From NCBI RefSeq assembly GCF_012641185.1, contig NZ_JAAXLK010000017.1, positions 1-64,000 on the forward strand: DNA of 64,000 nucleotides, written 5' to 3'. Both the position numbers and the translations under genes were made by a program. The DNA is from Levilactobacillus tujiorum (GTDB lineage Bacteria; Bacillota; Bacilli; Lactobacillales; Lactobacillaceae). Under the pieces are notes generated by a model. The model saw only the letters and a program-made list of their open reading frames with translations, ran no database searches and had not been told where the DNA came from. Below, one piece after another: positions 63,816 through 64,000 of this stretch (position 1 is the first letter of the stretch; each line of letters begins with the position of its first letter).

Positions 63816-64000
63816 ATGACAAGAAGTGCTTGGTATCGAAAAATCGTAACGATCGTTATGACGATTGGTCTTTTTGTCAGCCAAATTGGTGGTGCTGTGG
63901 CATTAGCAGCTACCACAACGCCGTTTGGTCCTGAGAGGTTTGCACAGAACCACGCCACTTATGCAATCACCACTAAGTCGGCCTATTACCAAAGGATCTG
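63816..64000 (+). CDS. Start of a secreted protein (truncated by the window edge)
   Basis: An ATG with AGAGGGA upstream opens a frame that stays open to the end of the window (61 codons). The first 32 residues form a signal peptide: a basic start (MTRSAWYRKIV), a hydrophobic core (IVMTIGLFVSQIGGAVA) and a likely cleavage site after ALA (LALA-A type). The mature start TTTPFGPERFAQNHATYAI is not diagnostic for me. Confidence 0.7.
   Translation, partial: MTRSAWYRKIVTIVMTIGLFVSQIGGAVALAATTTPFGPERFAQNHATYAITTKSAYYQRI

Overview
The window comes from a Gram-positive member of the Lactobacillaceae. Nearly every gene is a low-GC Gram-positive housekeeping gene in a recognisable Firmicutes order: dnaG-rpoD, trmK-nif3, xerD-ribT-scpA-scpB-rluB-ribU, ypbB-recQ-LysM-cmk-rpsA-der-hup-TPR, cca-ABC-F-thyA-folA, degV-SGNH-ypmS-yozE-rbgA-rnhB-dprA-topA, xerC-hslV-hslU, parE-parC. 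The base composition is close to balanced. The dnaE-pyk interval holds a transaldolase-family gene and no pfkA. That fits an obligately heterofermentative (phosphoketolase) lactobacillus of the Levilactobacillus brevis type. The genus is inference; no rRNA is present.

Layout. Positions 1-10,933 hold primase and sigma A, then an Rrf2 regulator with a large MMPL exporter set between rpoD and trmK, then trmK, a Nif3-like protein and pepT. Positions 10,934-20,700 hold clpB under a CtsR box, dnaE, the aldolase gene, a 780-bp structured intergenic region and pyk. Positions 20,900-35,000 are a dense plus-strand run covering S1 RNA binding, chromosome resolution (xerD), condensin partners (scpAB), a rRNA pseudouridine synthase, FMN-riboswitch-controlled riboflavin uptake, RecQ, cell-wall LysM, CMP kinase, S1, Der, HU and a TPR protein. 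Positions 35,000-47,800 hold yitT (minus), cca, an ABC-F factor, thyA-folA, a hemolysin III homologue (minus), degV, envelope proteins, rbgA, rnhB and dprA. Positions 47,900-64,000 hold topA, a minus-strand three-gene accessory cassette (DUF2087 regulator, GIY-YIG-like protein, CAT-like acetyltransferase), xerC-hslVU, a sugar epimerase, plsY (minus), parE-parC, a LysR regulator, a Mn-dependent pyrophosphatase and the first codons of a secreted protein.

Functional links. Many genes serve chromosome replication, topology and segregation (dnaG, dnaE, topA, parE/parC, xerC/xerD, scpA/scpB, hup, recQ, dprA, rnhB) or ribosome and tRNA maturation (trmK, rluB, rpsA, der, rbgA, cca, yozE neighbours). 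Regulation readable from sequence includes a CtsR operator, an FMN riboswitch, candidate CcpA cre sites, two clear palindromic operators in divergent promoters (degV/hlyIII and parE/plsY), terminator-like hairpins in the dnaG and clpB leaders, and many intrinsic terminators.

The best candidate for something undescribed is a pair of related, strongly structured intergenic elements (18135-18331 minus; 40981-41167 plus), with a possible diverged third (45016-45163). They share short sequence blocks in the same order. The long pairing arms between those blocks differ in sequence but stay complementary, which points to structure conserved at the RNA level. All starts, sites and functions were read by eye without database searches.
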